This document shows positions 1 through 7,886 of a DNA stretch of 32,337 nucleotides, one piece after another (the first letter of the stretch is position 1; the number at the start of each line of letters is the position of its first letter). The notes beneath the pieces were generated by a model, which was not told where the DNA came from, did no database searches, and worked only from the letters and a program-made list of their open reading frames with translations. Source of the stretch: an uncultured Gilliamella sp. Its GTDB lineage: Bacteria > Pseudomonadota > Gammaproteobacteria > Enterobacterales > Orbaceae. A program made the translations under genes and the position numbers. The stretch spans positions 1 through 32,337 of the forward strand of contig CAMLPV010000021.1 of NCBI GenBank assembly GCA_946482005.1. The letters are read 5' to 3'.

Positions 1-1
1 G

Positions 2-430
2 ATTTTTGTTTATATCATAGAGGCGACTTTTGTCCACTTTTTTGGCGAGGATCACCTTGATAAAGAGGTAATAATACAGTAAAGAAAATATATTTATATA
101 TTACCTTGGAAAAGCGATAAAATTGTTAATACCATTCTTGCACCATTGCTGCAAGAGAGATTTTTAATTGGTGTATATTTAGGTGTTATTCAAATAGAAA
201 ATAGTACATCAGTAGAAATTAAGAACATACTAAAATGGTTAGTATACTTAAGTTTATCCAATGTACAACAACTTGCTAACACTGTACTAGAAAATAGTAT
301 TGAAAAATTTGATCAATACTTACCTGAAGAGTTATTCTCACTAGGTTTTGGTGTTAAAGCATTTGATATTCTAAAAAAACAAAAGTGGTACAATCGTTTA
401 ATTTTATATAATCCATTACTTTTAATTTAA
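2..430 (+). pseudogene. Possible broken gene end at the left window edge
   Basis: One reading frame stays open from base 2 to the stop at 428-430 except for a single TAA at 80-82. The part after that stop could start at a TTG at 146 (94 residues), but no Shine-Dalgarno sequence precedes it and the frame reads without interruption back to base 83. This looks more like the tail of a longer protein cut by a nonsense change than a small gene. The predicted tail is hydrophobic and helical, ending in a Leu/Ile-rich stretch, and I do not recognise a family. It converges on nucC and overlaps its end by four bases. The beginning lies outside the window, so an unrelated open stretch in AT-rich DNA cannot be excluded. 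Confidence 0.3.
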
Positions 431-1182
431 GATTTCAACTGTTCTGCATATGCATTCCAGTCAATAGCCGGAACAGTTCCCAAAGATTGTAATTTTTCTA
501 ATAATCTAAAGAGAAAGAATATTAAGGAATTGGGATATGGACCAAACGTGAATTCACCGTCATTATAAGTATCAAAGCAATCACCTTTAATAGCTAATCC
601 ACAGTTAAGTTTTTCAGTGTCCGTTAGATCATTATAAACTTTCTTAAATGCATTACCAAAACCATCATCCCAATTAATATCAATAGCTATAATACCCGCA
701 ATAATATCAAAGTGTTTTTTTGCAGGATAAATTCCACCAGCATGAACTATAGAAATACTTGTTCTTTTTAAAATCCTAACTGACTTTGCTTTCTTACCTG
801 CATATTTTATATAGTTTCTATCAATATGCGGTTTTACTTCAAATATTGCATATACTGATTCAGCTGGTATATATCTATGATCATTTTGATCCAGTAATGT
901 TGGAGTATATTGATTATCAAATATTATGATATCTATTTGATCACTTGTTTTACCTTCAGAATCAATCACAATACCTGTATCAATAGCATATCGATCAGGG
1001 AGATAGTTTTTTATCATATCAATAAAATGTTTTTCATTTATATTCCCCATAGTCGCATTATGTGTAATGGATGAACGAGAAAGTTTTAACTGACATTCTA
1101 ACATTTCTTGTTGTTGAGCGAATGATTGCTGTAAAAATAGTTTACCATTTGTTTTAGACTGCTCTTTTGCGGTATTACTCAT
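427..1182 (-). CDS. nucC: NucC, cyclic-trinucleotide-activated DNA endonuclease (type III CBASS effector)
   Basis: This is the effector of the CBASS operon. NucC enzymes are restriction-like nucleases that bind cyclic tri-adenylate, assemble from trimers into hexamers and cut double-stranded DNA indiscriminately, killing the infected cell. The 251-residue protein has the family's active site I-D-x30-E-V-K, with D84, E115 and K117, in the context SDQIDIIIFD and YAIFEVKP. The stretches AESVYA, RTSISIVHAGGIYPAK and the C-terminal GTVPAIDWNAYAEQL match what I remember of Escherichia coli MS115-1 NucC closely, and the length is normal (about 240). The N-terminus is about 10 residues longer than in E. 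coli. Its start overlaps the cap6 stop by four bases (ATGA), so translation is probably coupled. It is the last gene of the operon. No defect is visible. Confidence 0.93.
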   Translation of the reverse strand: MSNTAKEQSKTNGKLFLQQSFAQQQEMLECQLKLSRSSITHNATMGNINEKHFIDMIKNYLPDRYAIDTGIVIDSEGKTSDQIDIIIFDNQYTPTLLDQNDHRYIPAESVYAIFEVKPHIDRNYIKYAGKKAKSVRILKRTSISIVHAGGIYPAKKHFDIIAGIIAIDINWDDGFGNAFKKVYNDLTDTEKLNCGLAIKGDCFDTYNDGEFTFGPYPNSLIFFLFRLLEKLQSLGTVPAIDWNAYAEQLKS

Positions 1183-2111
1183 GCCCCATCCTTAAATTGT
1201 GGTGTTGGTATAATTCTCTTAGCAATATTTATAGCATCGCTTGTATTGATGCTTCTAGATGGATAGGATTCAAAAATAATAGCGGGTAATAAACGTTGTG
1301 TTATATCTGAAAATGAATAACCAATGCTATCTTTATTTTTAGGACCTGTCGCTTCCACAAGTTCATCAATTTGCTGATCTGAAAACCCTAGGGGTTTTAG
1401 ATTGAGTTCAAGAACATATTTCCTTTGTTCTTCATTTGGTCTTTCAAACTTTATTATATCGGCTGATCTTCTACGAATAGCTGGATCTATCGCATCTAAT
1501 CTGTTCGTACACATGATTACTACAACAGGTACTTTAGATGATGCTATTCGGTCTATACCACGAATAAATGCGTTTACACCAGCTTTATCTTCATGGTGCA
1601 TCTGATTTGATTCTCGAGATTGAGCCAAAGCATCAGCTTCATCAATAAGAAGAATTATTCCTCCCCGATTTTTGTCTGAAGACGATTTAAGTTTTTTAGC
1701 TTCTTCAATTGTATAATCAAAGGCTGCCGATATCAGTTGAGTCATCTCTCCAACTCGACCTTGTCCTCTAGTTGAAAGACTCAATGGTAATAAGGTAATT
1801 TCAATCTTTTCTTGTCTAGCAACTAAATCTCCAATAGTCTCTGCAAGTTCAGTTTTTCCAGAACCTACATCACCAGATAAAACAATTAGTGGAGGCCTGC
1901 GTAGTATTGTTTCTAGTACATTATTGGCATTAGGGTAATATTTATTTATCCAATTTTTAACGCCAAGAGGGTTTATCATTGCTCCAAGTAATTTAGATAA
2001 ACTATTCTTCTTATCATCTAACCCCATTAATCGATTGAATCTTTCTTGCGCATCAATATCTGGATAGTTTAATATATGTTCGAAAATTTCATTTAAGGAA
2101 ATTGAAGCCAT
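1179..2111 (-). CDS. cap6: Cap6, TRIP13/Pch2-like AAA+ ATPase of CBASS
   Basis: The gene encodes a 310-residue single-domain AAA+ ATPase. In type III CBASS the TRIP13-like protein unfolds or disassembles the HORMA protein from the CD-NTase and so switches the nucleotide synthase off. Visible motifs are Walker A GDVGSGKT at 80-87, Walker B ILLIDEAD at about 153-160, sensor 1 CTN at 201-203 and an arginine-finger cluster RRR at 213-215. A pore-loop-like RGQGRVGEMT lies near 105-114. It sits three bases after the cap7 stop and overlaps nucC by four bases. The assignment as Cap6, rather than a generic AAA+ protein, rests on its position between a HORMA gene and nucC plus Pch2-like features. All ATPase motifs look functional. 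Confidence 0.92.
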   Translation of the reverse strand: MASISLNEIFEHILNYPDIDAQERFNRLMGLDDKKNSLSKLLGAMINPLGVKNWINKYYPNANNVLETILRRPPLIVLSGDVGSGKTELAETIGDLVARQEKIEITLLPLSLSTRGQGRVGEMTQLISAAFDYTIEEAKKLKSSSDKNRGGIILLIDEADALAQSRESNQMHHEDKAGVNAFIRGIDRIASSKVPVVVIMCTNRLDAIDPAIRRRSADIIKFERPNEEQRKYVLELNLKPLGFSDQQIDELVEATGPKNKDSIGYSFSDITQRLLPAIIFESYPSRSINTSDAINIAKRIIPTPQFKDGA

Positions 2112-2114
2112 TTA

Positions 2115-2630
2115 TTAGTAACTCCTTACACTTTTTCGGTTTAAAGCTCTTCCACCAGAAGAGTACACTTTATCATCTTCTAAATAACCATTAATTTTAG
2201 GTTCTTCAGCTCCCTCACGTTCAAAAGGTAACTGTTTCCTAAATTCGGTCTGTTGGTTTTGATTTAAGGTGTACCAAATAGTACTGTATGTTAAAAAACT
2301 ATGAAACCTAGCATTTTCAACATTTGCACCAATTCTTATTTTCCCAGGGTCATTATCAATTGAATCCGAATGAGATAATTCCTCAGCTGTATAACATAAA
2401 GTAGGCTCTATCCATTCACCATTTCTTTGAAAACCATAAGTAACTGTCCCTAAGTAACCATATTTTAAAAACTGAATTAGTTCTGTTTCAAAATTTTCTA
2501 TACGTTGATCACTCGGCTCACCATAAAAGCGCTGTATCCTTTTGAGGTCTGTAGCGACTTTAGATGCTATGTGCTTAGCGTGTGTTAGCGTAAAAGTTGT
2601 TGACTGTGAAACTGTACAGCTTTGTGTCAT
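2115..2630 (-). CDS. cap7: Cap7, bacterial HORMA-domain regulator of the CD-NTase
   Basis: The gene encodes a 171-residue HORMA-family protein. In type III CBASS the HORMA protein is the proposed infection sensor: in its closed form, wrapped around a peptide, it binds and activates the CD-NTase. The sequence shows the bacterial HORMA pattern of an N-terminal helix (THAKHIASKVATDLKRIQRF), then FETELIQFLKYGYLGTVTYG with the conserved GYLGTVTYGF beta-strand, then W-x-E-P-T-x-x-Y-T. The C-terminal tail, rich in Arg, Ser and Asn after GYLEDDKVYSSGG, could be the safety-belt/closure segment. The gene lies 11 bases after cdnC and three bases before cap6. The identification comes from sequence resemblance and operon position; HORMA families diverge fast, but both lines agree. 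Confidence 0.88.
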   Translation of the reverse strand: MTQSCTVSQSTTFTLTHAKHIASKVATDLKRIQRFYGEPSDQRIENFETELIQFLKYGYLGTVTYGFQRNGEWIEPTLCYTAEELSHSDSIDNDPGKIRIGANVENARFHSFLTYSTIWYTLNQNQQTEFRKQLPFEREGAEEPKINGYLEDDKVYSSGGRALNRKSVRSY

Positions 2631-2641
2631 AGATAATTACC

Positions 2642-3607
2642 CTATAGTTGAAATGAAGGTCCAAATATTTTTTGCCAATAGCGAATAGTTTCCTGTTTAG
2701 TTGGCGCTAATAATGCAGAATCAATTGCGTCACCTGCTTCTAATGCGGCTTCGACAATCGAATCTACATTCACTGATGTATATAGTTTCCCTACATTATT
2801 TTTCTCATTTATAGGATCTATAATTTGAACTCTATCATTAAATTTACCAATTTTTTTAGGATCATAATAATCATCAAAGAATATTATTTCTTCCAAATTA
2901 CTTTTGGCTACATAAGTAAAAAAATGCTGCAAAGCTTCTGGATAGTCAGAGAAGTCTACCCCCTCATCGCATAGTTTTGCTAGAATCATTTCTATCATAA
3001 ATGACTTAAAACGAAAATTTTCATCCTGTTGTTTCATGCGTTTGGCCCAAAATTTAACAAGTCTTACAACTTGAGCAAAATGTGGTTCTTGGCTCTTCCT
3101 ACGTTTTTTTGCAAACTCAAGATGTAAAGGAATACTCGTTTTCAAAAAAGAACCGTCATTTTGACTTACTAAATTTCCATACCATTGAGGATCGTTATCA
3201 TAGAGAATAGGAACGATATCAATATCTAAACCTGAGCCTTGAAAGGAGACTGTAACTGAATATGTTTGTGGTTTCACTTGTTCTGGGCTGAAATTTGGAA
3301 AAGCTGTACGTAAACGGTCTGCTAAGTATTCTAATAATTCATTTATTTGATGTGGTGCATCAGCTCCGCTAATATAGCAAGCTACATCAATATCATTGAG
3401 TGAACGTAGTGCGGTCCTTTTAGCTAGACTACCAGAAAGTAAGATTTTTTTAAGAGTAAAATCAGGGTGCTCTTTTAAATACGCCTCTAATTTCTCTCGT
3501 AAACGACGGACTTGAGCACGATATTCTTTAGCTTTATCTGATGGAAGATTGACTTTTGTTTCAGCGAAATGAACAAGGTCTTTGTGGGATACATGTAGTC
3601 TCGACAT
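2642..3607 (-). CDS. cdnC: CdnC-type CD-NTase, cyclic oligonucleotide synthase of type III CBASS
   Basis: The gene encodes a 321-residue nucleotidyltransferase that should make the second messenger activating NucC; relatives make cyclic tri-AMP. It has GS at 59-60, the metal-binding acids D72 and D74 (LNDIDVACY) and the third acid in LDIDIVPIL (D128/D130). A helical C-terminal domain follows (FWAKRMKQQ, FRFKSFMIEMILAKL, QIIDP) and the end is YWQKIFGPSFQL. It aligns in memory almost throughout with CdnC of E. coli MS115-1. An upstream ATG at 3691 would add 28 residues. I chose the ATG at 3607 because GGAG lies eight bases before it and MSRLHVSHKDLVHFAE matches the family N-terminus. It is the first gene of the operon. 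Confidence 0.94.
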   Translation of the reverse strand: MSRLHVSHKDLVHFAETKVNLPSDKAKEYRAQVRRLREKLEAYLKEHPDFTLKKILLSGSLAKRTALRSLNDIDVACYISGADAPHQINELLEYLADRLRTAFPNFSPEQVKPQTYSVTVSFQGSGLDIDIVPILYDNDPQWYGNLVSQNDGSFLKTSIPLHLEFAKKRRKSQEPHFAQVVRLVKFWAKRMKQQDENFRFKSFMIEMILAKLCDEGVDFSDYPEALQHFFTYVAKSNLEEIIFFDDYYDPKKIGKFNDRVQIIDPINEKNNVGKLYTSVNVDSIVEAALEAGDAIDSALLAPTKQETIRYWQKIFGPSFQL

Positions 3608-3661
3608 ATACTTTTCTCCAAGATTATAATTATATTTATTCCTTATAATTTTATATGATTT

Positions 3662-3691
3662 TATATATTGTGATAATGTATAAAATATCAA
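3662..3691 (-). promoter_or_regulatory. Possible sigma70 promoter of the CBASS operon
   Basis: On the minus strand TTGATA (3691-3686) is followed after 18 bases by TATATA (3667-3662), 55 bases before the cdnC ATG. The DNA is extremely AT-rich, so chance matches are common. If this is the promoter, the CRP-type palindrome would be centred roughly 82 bases upstream of the start site, a spacing seen for class I activation. Confidence 0.3.
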
Positions 3692-3727
3692 TGCATAAAT
3701 TTATTCAAAAAATTGGGTTTTTGATAC

Positions 3728-3749
3728 TTTTGTGATATATATCACAAAA
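3728..3749. promoter_or_regulatory. CRP-type operator upstream of CBASS
   Basis: The core TGTGA-TATATA-TCACA (3731-3746) matches all ten consensus bases of the E. coli CRP site, and flanking TTT/AAA extend it into a perfect 22-base palindrome. It is centred 131 bases before the cdnC start codon. It belongs most plausibly to the CBASS promoter, because the next plus-strand gene remnant has its own site at 4334-4355. Confidence 0.7.
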
Positions 3750-4333
3750 TCGACTCTATGAATTTATTGTTTATAATATTATCTTTTCAGAAATTGATTT
3801 GCTTTAGTTTAAATAATGTAACAATTTGACTAACTAAAACATATTCACATGAGATTGTTTTATGCGATATATGGTTTTAACTTATCATTACCGATTTTTG
3901 TATTTATATACCTTGTTCGATTCCAGAAAAGTTCAGGCTTTTCAATTATAAAAGATAAATAGTGTGCTTGATATCGGGAACTATTAGCTAACATTTGTTA
4001 TAGCTTGATATCAAATGTAATACCCATTGCTACAATTGGAGATTCGAAATCAAGAATTTTACTTCTTGATCTGTTTTCTTAACTATTTTCTTTTATATAT
4101 TCATCTCTCATGAAATCGCCGGAAAACAACAGATTAGAATAATAAATTTATCTTCAACATCATTATATTTAATAAAATAAATCCATTGACTTAAAGATAA
4201 TTAGCTTGAATCAGTTAGCTCATTTCATTTTAATATTTCCATAAAAGAACTTTAAATATATTTATTTACAATGGGTTAAGAAATAGCTGTTTGGATTTTT
4301 TGATTAATTATTATTTTTTATGCCAACTTAAAG
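3750..4333. other. AT-rich gap without a recognisable gene
   Basis: This stretch lies between the CBASS control region and the decayed HNH module. I find no open frame with homology I recognise on either strand. It holds a perfect 8-base hairpin, ATCAAGAA (4049-4056) and TTCTTGAT (4063-4070), followed by an interrupted T-run (CTGTTTTCTT), which could be a weak terminator. The decamer GCTTGATATC also occurs twice, near 3965-3976 and 4010-4022. Resemblance to the 21.1 kb region begins only at about 4300. Confidence 0.4.
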
Positions 4334-4376
4334 TTTTGTGAGGAAAATCACAAAAATTATACGAGATTTGTAATAT
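4334..4376 (+). promoter_or_regulatory. CRP-type site and -10 element of the decayed HNH module
   Basis: TGTGA-GGAAAA-TCACA at 4337-4352 matches the CRP core at all ten positions, with TTT and AAA flanks. A TAATAT -10 element follows at 4371-4376, starting 26.5 bases from the palindrome centre. The same elements with the same spacing precede the intact HNH gene (21132-21174). A start site six to eight bases after the -10 would place the CRP site near -40, the class II arrangement. The promoter may still transcribe through the pseudogene into the intact partner gene. Confidence 0.65.
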
Positions 4377-4408
4377 TTTTATACTTAATTATATTTTTTT
4401 GAGTGTTA

Positions 4409-4911
4409 ATGGATATTAAACAATTACAACATCGAATTATTGATATCACTATTTGGAAAAAAGTCCATCAACAAGTACGACATAAATTCTTATTATTATT
4501 TTGCGTATTAAAACAATTTAAGTAAAGTCATGTTGGTTTGTTATGTTAATAAACAAATTTACTTACTTAATTCTAATAAATATAAAATGACTAAATTCAG
4601 ATATAAATCTTTTTACGTGTAGACAACTATTATTGTTTAATCTCTAATTACGTTTTAAGACATAATTGTAAGTCAATTAACCTTGAAGCAACTTATGTAA
4701 AAAGTAAATAATATGGCATTCAATGCATCATAAATAGTGAGATTAGTTTAATTATAATTTAAAAGGATTAAATATTTTAAATAATACTCACATAGTAAAA
4801 AATATTAGGATTTTGATGGGAAAAAACATCTCATTGACCCTAATAAGAAGTGATTCTTTAGATGATTGGTTTAAAGAAATTTCAACAAAAATTAGCTTGC
4901 TTAAAAAAGAC
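4409..4911 (+). pseudogene. Decayed sulfur-binding-domain/HNH endonuclease gene
   Basis: This is a broken relative of the gene at 21207-22079. The first 38 codons align colinearly from MDIKQLQ and ITIWKK to HKFLLL before a TAA at 4523. The SBD motif RAPHKP of the intact copy has become QVRHKF. About 320 bases of the middle are then missing. Similarity resumes near 4556 (compare TAAATTCAGA at about 4593 with 21710) and continues through the HNH-coding part: CCTTGAAGC at about 4681, GTAAATAAT at about 4703, and the tail AGGATTTTGATGG near 4808. Several stops and small indels interrupt it. The intact partner gene follows 44 bases later, in the same order as in the other module. No active nuclease can be made from this copy. 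Confidence 0.85.
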
Positions 4912-4955
4912 TGAAAAAAACTAGAAATAGTGCTCAATCAATAAGGATTTACATT

Positions 4956-5840
4956 ATGAAATTAGAGAAAGCCTATTCTGAAGATTTAAAGAAAACAATA
5001 ACCGCTGAAGATGCCGATTATAATTTCTCTTTAGGTAAAATTTCATCAAAATATGCCTTTACTTGCCCTGATGACAACTGTAATGCTGCAGTGACGTGTG
5101 CAAATTTAGATAAAAAGAAATCTCAAAGAAAAGTTCCTCCTTACTATAGAGTAGTCGGGGAGCATGATATAAACTGTCTAATTAATCAGTCAATTATTGA
5201 AAAAAATAAACAAAAAGTTGAACAAAGTGATATTTATTCTGAACATGATGTTTATATTAGTGATGCAGTTCGTATAGATCTTCGTCAAGTAGATAATAAA
5301 CAAACAAAAACTGATAATTCAGGTAATCTTGAAGAAAACATTATTAAATCTGGACATAAAACAAATTTGAATAAATCAAATAACAGGATGATACAACCCA
5401 CTAAAACAGTCTCTTCTTTAGTAAGTTTATTTCTTAATAAAGAAAAAAAGGCTGTACAGATCCCTAAAATAGGTGCACTACCTATTGAAGAATTTTTTAT
5501 CGAAATTAATGGACAAGATATTAGTGATTTTGATGATGAATATCGTATTTATTTTGGATTGGCATGGTTTAATAAAATAGACGGCAAAGGATTTGCCGTA
5601 AGATTTAATAATAAACTTAAATATGGTGAACTGGAAGTTAGGCCATCGTTTTTTATCTCTTTATCTACCATAGAAAGTAGTACTTATGCTAAATTCAGTT
5701 TAGGAAAAATGAATGATTTGTGCGATAAACAACCTAAACAAGTTTTTATTTTAAGTGAAACCAGCCCAAACGTAAAAGATAATAAATATATTAATTTTTG
5801 GTTAGATGGGCTGCAGTATATGGATTATCGTTTTAAATAA
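4956..5840 (+). CDS. Zinc-finger-like partner protein of the HNH module (copy 1), function unknown
   Basis: This intact 294-residue protein has no function I can name. Near the N-terminus is a probable zinc-binding cluster: C37-x4-C42, then H70-x3-C74, in the setting KYAFTCPDDNC and GEHDINC. The layout resembles the N-terminal finger of CoiA-like proteins, but nothing beyond the spacing supports that. A polar, probably disordered linker (about 85-150) leads to a beta-rich C-terminal domain (about 165-294). It is a diverged paralogue of the protein at 22100-23059: the SKY-x-F-x-C start of the finger, the H-x3-C, the short helix before the C-terminal domain and the strand-rich tail correspond. 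AGGA precedes the start ATG. Its upstream neighbour, the nuclease gene, is decayed, yet this gene has no stops. Confidence 0.7.
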   Translation: MKLEKAYSEDLKKTITAEDADYNFSLGKISSKYAFTCPDDNCNAAVTCANLDKKKSQRKVPPYYRVVGEHDINCLINQSIIEKNKQKVEQSDIYSEHDVYISDAVRIDLRQVDNKQTKTDNSGNLEENIIKSGHKTNLNKSNNRMIQPTKTVSSLVSLFLNKEKKAVQIPKIGALPIEEFFIEINGQDISDFDDEYRIYFGLAWFNKIDGKGFAVRFNNKLKYGELEVRPSFFISLSTIESSTYAKFSLGKMNDLCDKQPKQVFILSETSPNVKDNKYINFWLDGLQYMDYRFK

Positions 5841-5981
5841 AATTAAATAAGAAAAAGTTAAAAGATTTAATACAGAGCTCATTTCAATTTTGTGTGGACA
5901 AATAAAGAATTTATAAAGTGTATATTATTTAAAAATAGATATAGGGTTTAGTGCTAATAACGAACTAAAAGTAAAAAAATA

Positions 5982-7886
5982 ATGAAATTACATACAATCC
6001 GAATTTCTGGTTTTCAATCTTTTGGCCTGACACCGACGAAAGTGAAGTTAGAAGATATCACTTATTTAATTGGTCCTAATGGTGCAGGTAAAACAGCTGT
6101 ACTTCAAGCATTATGTCGGCTTTTTGCATTTGATCCTGCTTTGCGCCGGATTCATCGTTCAGATTTTCATGTACCGTTTGATGAAGAAAATCAGCCAAAC
6201 GAGCGTCAATTATGGATTGAGGCAGATTTTCTCTTCCCTGAATTAGCTGAAGATCAAGATAATAGTACAGTAGCCCCACATTTTGGACATATGCGGCTGG
6301 ATGAATTGGACGGAACTCCTCGTGTTCGTTTTCGACTTACTGCAACTTTAGGTATCGATGGGGATATTGAAGAAAGTTTAGAATACATCTTGGATATTGA
6401 TGCTGATGACTCACCGCTGAATAGGGTAACAGTGCCAAGAGCAGATAGAAATAATATCCATGTTCATTATCTTCCTGCCAGACGCGATCCTGCTGATCAT
6501 ATCACTTATAGTACGAATGCATTGCTTGGTCGCTTACTTAGATCTATTCGATGGGGTGATGAACGAGATAATATCACTGAATTAACTAGCCAGATTAGTA
6601 ATAGTCTTGCCACAAACCTTTCAGTAAATGCTTTTAGTGAAAGTTTGAAAACCACTTGGGCCACATTACACAAAGGCCAATTTTTTGTTGACCCGAAAAT
6701 TACATTTGTAGCGTCAGAAGTTGAAGCATTGCTACGGCATTTATCAATCTCATTTACACCAGGACACGATAATTCAATGGTTGATTTTTCTCGATTGAGT
6801 GATGGTCAAAAATCAATACTCTATCTTTCTATTGTCTTATCGTCACAGGCTATTGGGCGAGCAGTACTGGCCGAAGAGACCCCCTCTTTTGATCCCGATA
6901 GATTACGTCCGCCAGTCTTTACATTGGTGGCTATCGAAGAACCAGAAAATAGTCTCTCCCCTTATTACCTTGGTCGTATAGTTAATGCTTTGGGTACAAT
7001 GGTAGAATATGGAGATGCTCAGGTTCTTATTGCAACACATGCACCATCAATGTTAAGGAGAATTTCTCCTGAATTGATACGTTATTTACGACTAACCGAA
7101 AAACGAAATACGCAAGTGACAAGCATTCTTATGCCAAAAAAAACTGATGGTGCACATAAATTTGTAAGAGAAGCTGTTCAAGCATTCCCTGAGATCTATT
7201 TTTCACGCTTAGTCATACTGGGCGAGGGTGATAGTGAAGAAATTGTATTGCCGCGTGTTCTTCAAGCTAAAGGAGTACCTGTTGATGAGTCAGCTATTAC
7301 AATAGCACCACTTGGAGGACGACATGTTAATCACTTTTGGCGATTACTCTCGGCTTTAAATATTCCATATTTAACATTGCTTGATCTCGATGTCGCTCGA
7401 AATCAAGGGGGATGGGGGCGAATAAAATATGTAAATGATCAGTTTTCTGAACATAAACCTGAGAAGAAACTACCAGCTTGCTATAGCATTCCTGCTTGGA
7501 ATAATAATGAATATAAAGTTCGTAATTTTGAAAATGTTTTTAAACTTCTTGAAGAAAGAGATGTATTCTTTTCATCTCCTCTTGATCTCGATTTTTCTAT
7601 GCTTTTGTCATATAAAAAGGCTTATGGAGTTGTTGAAAAAGAACCTGATGAATCAACAATTAATGCTGTGCTTGGTAAAAAATTTTCTGATTATGATCAA
7701 TACAATGAAGATGAGTTGATGTTATTTAAAATGTATCATAAGAAATTTAAATTAAACAGTAAACCTGCCACTCACATTGAAGCTTTGTCTAAGTTAAGTG
7801 ATGAGCAACTTCTGGAAAATATGCCCGAATCACTATCGAGATTGGCTGATGCAGTTATTTTTAAATTAAAAGAGTTACCAGAATGA
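5982..7886 (+). CDS. OLD-family ATPase/TOPRIM nuclease, Gabija GajA-like
   Basis: The 634-residue protein has an N-terminal ABC-type ATPase and a C-terminal TOPRIM nuclease. Visible parts are Walker A GPNGAGKT at 31-38, an ABC-signature-like LSDGQKS near 267, Walker B with E319/E320 (VAIEEPENSLSP) and the switch histidine H353 (IATHAP). The TOPRIM acids are E415 (ILGEGDSEE) and D468-L-D470 (LLDLDVARN). OLD proteins lying next to a UvrD-type helicase form class 2, and the Gabija system (GajA/GajB) is the best-known example. This one is longer than GajA of Bacillus cereus (578) and not closely similar by eye, so I call it Gabija-like. It overlaps the helicase gene by four bases. It probably senses or cuts invading DNA. 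No strong ribosome site precedes the start, but the N-terminus MKLHTIRISGFQSFG fits the family. Confidence 0.85.
   Translation: MKLHTIRISGFQSFGLTPTKVKLEDITYLIGPNGAGKTAVLQALCRLFAFDPALRRIHRSDFHVPFDEENQPNERQLWIEADFLFPELAEDQDNSTVAPHFGHMRLDELDGTPRVRFRLTATLGIDGDIEESLEYILDIDADDSPLNRVTVPRADRNNIHVHYLPARRDPADHITYSTNALLGRLLRSIRWGDERDNITELTSQISNSLATNLSVNAFSESLKTTWATLHKGQFFVDPKITFVASEVEALLRHLSISFTPGHDNSMVDFSRLSDGQKSILYLSIVLSSQAIGRAVLAEETPSFDPDRLRPPVFTLVAIEEPENSLSPYYLGRIVNALGTMVEYGDAQVLIATHAPSMLRRISPELIRYLRLTEKRNTQVTSILMPKKTDGAHKFVREAVQAFPEIYFSRLVILGEGDSEEIVLPRVLQAKGVPVDESAITIAPLGGRHVNHFWRLLSALNIPYLTLLDLDVARNQGGWGRIKYVNDQFSEHKPEKKLPACYSIPAWNNNEYKVRNFENVFKLLEERDVFFSSPLDLDFSMLLSYKKAYGVVEKEPDESTINAVLGKKFSDYDQYNEDELMLFKMYHKKFKLNSKPATHIEALSKLSDEQLLENMPESLSRLADAVIFKLKELPE

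Noticed and set aside
1402-1605. Plus-strand 67-codon open frame
   Set aside because: It lies wholly inside cap6 on the opposite strand, has no ribosome site, and is a shadow frame of the conserved ATPase coding sequence.
1179-2630. Type II CBASS (E1/E2-JAB accessory genes)
   Set aside because: The accessory proteins are an AAA+ ATPase with Walker motifs and a HORMA-like protein; no E1, E2 or JAB motifs are present, so the operon is type III.
3608-4333. CRISPR-like or tandem repeats in the AT-rich spacer
   Set aside because: The repeated words (such as GCTTGATATC) occur only twice with irregular spacing, so there is no array.
5841-5981. Sigma70 promoter before the OLD gene (TGGACA and TATATT)
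   Set aside because: The spacing is about 20 bases and the region is so AT-rich that such matches are expected by chance.
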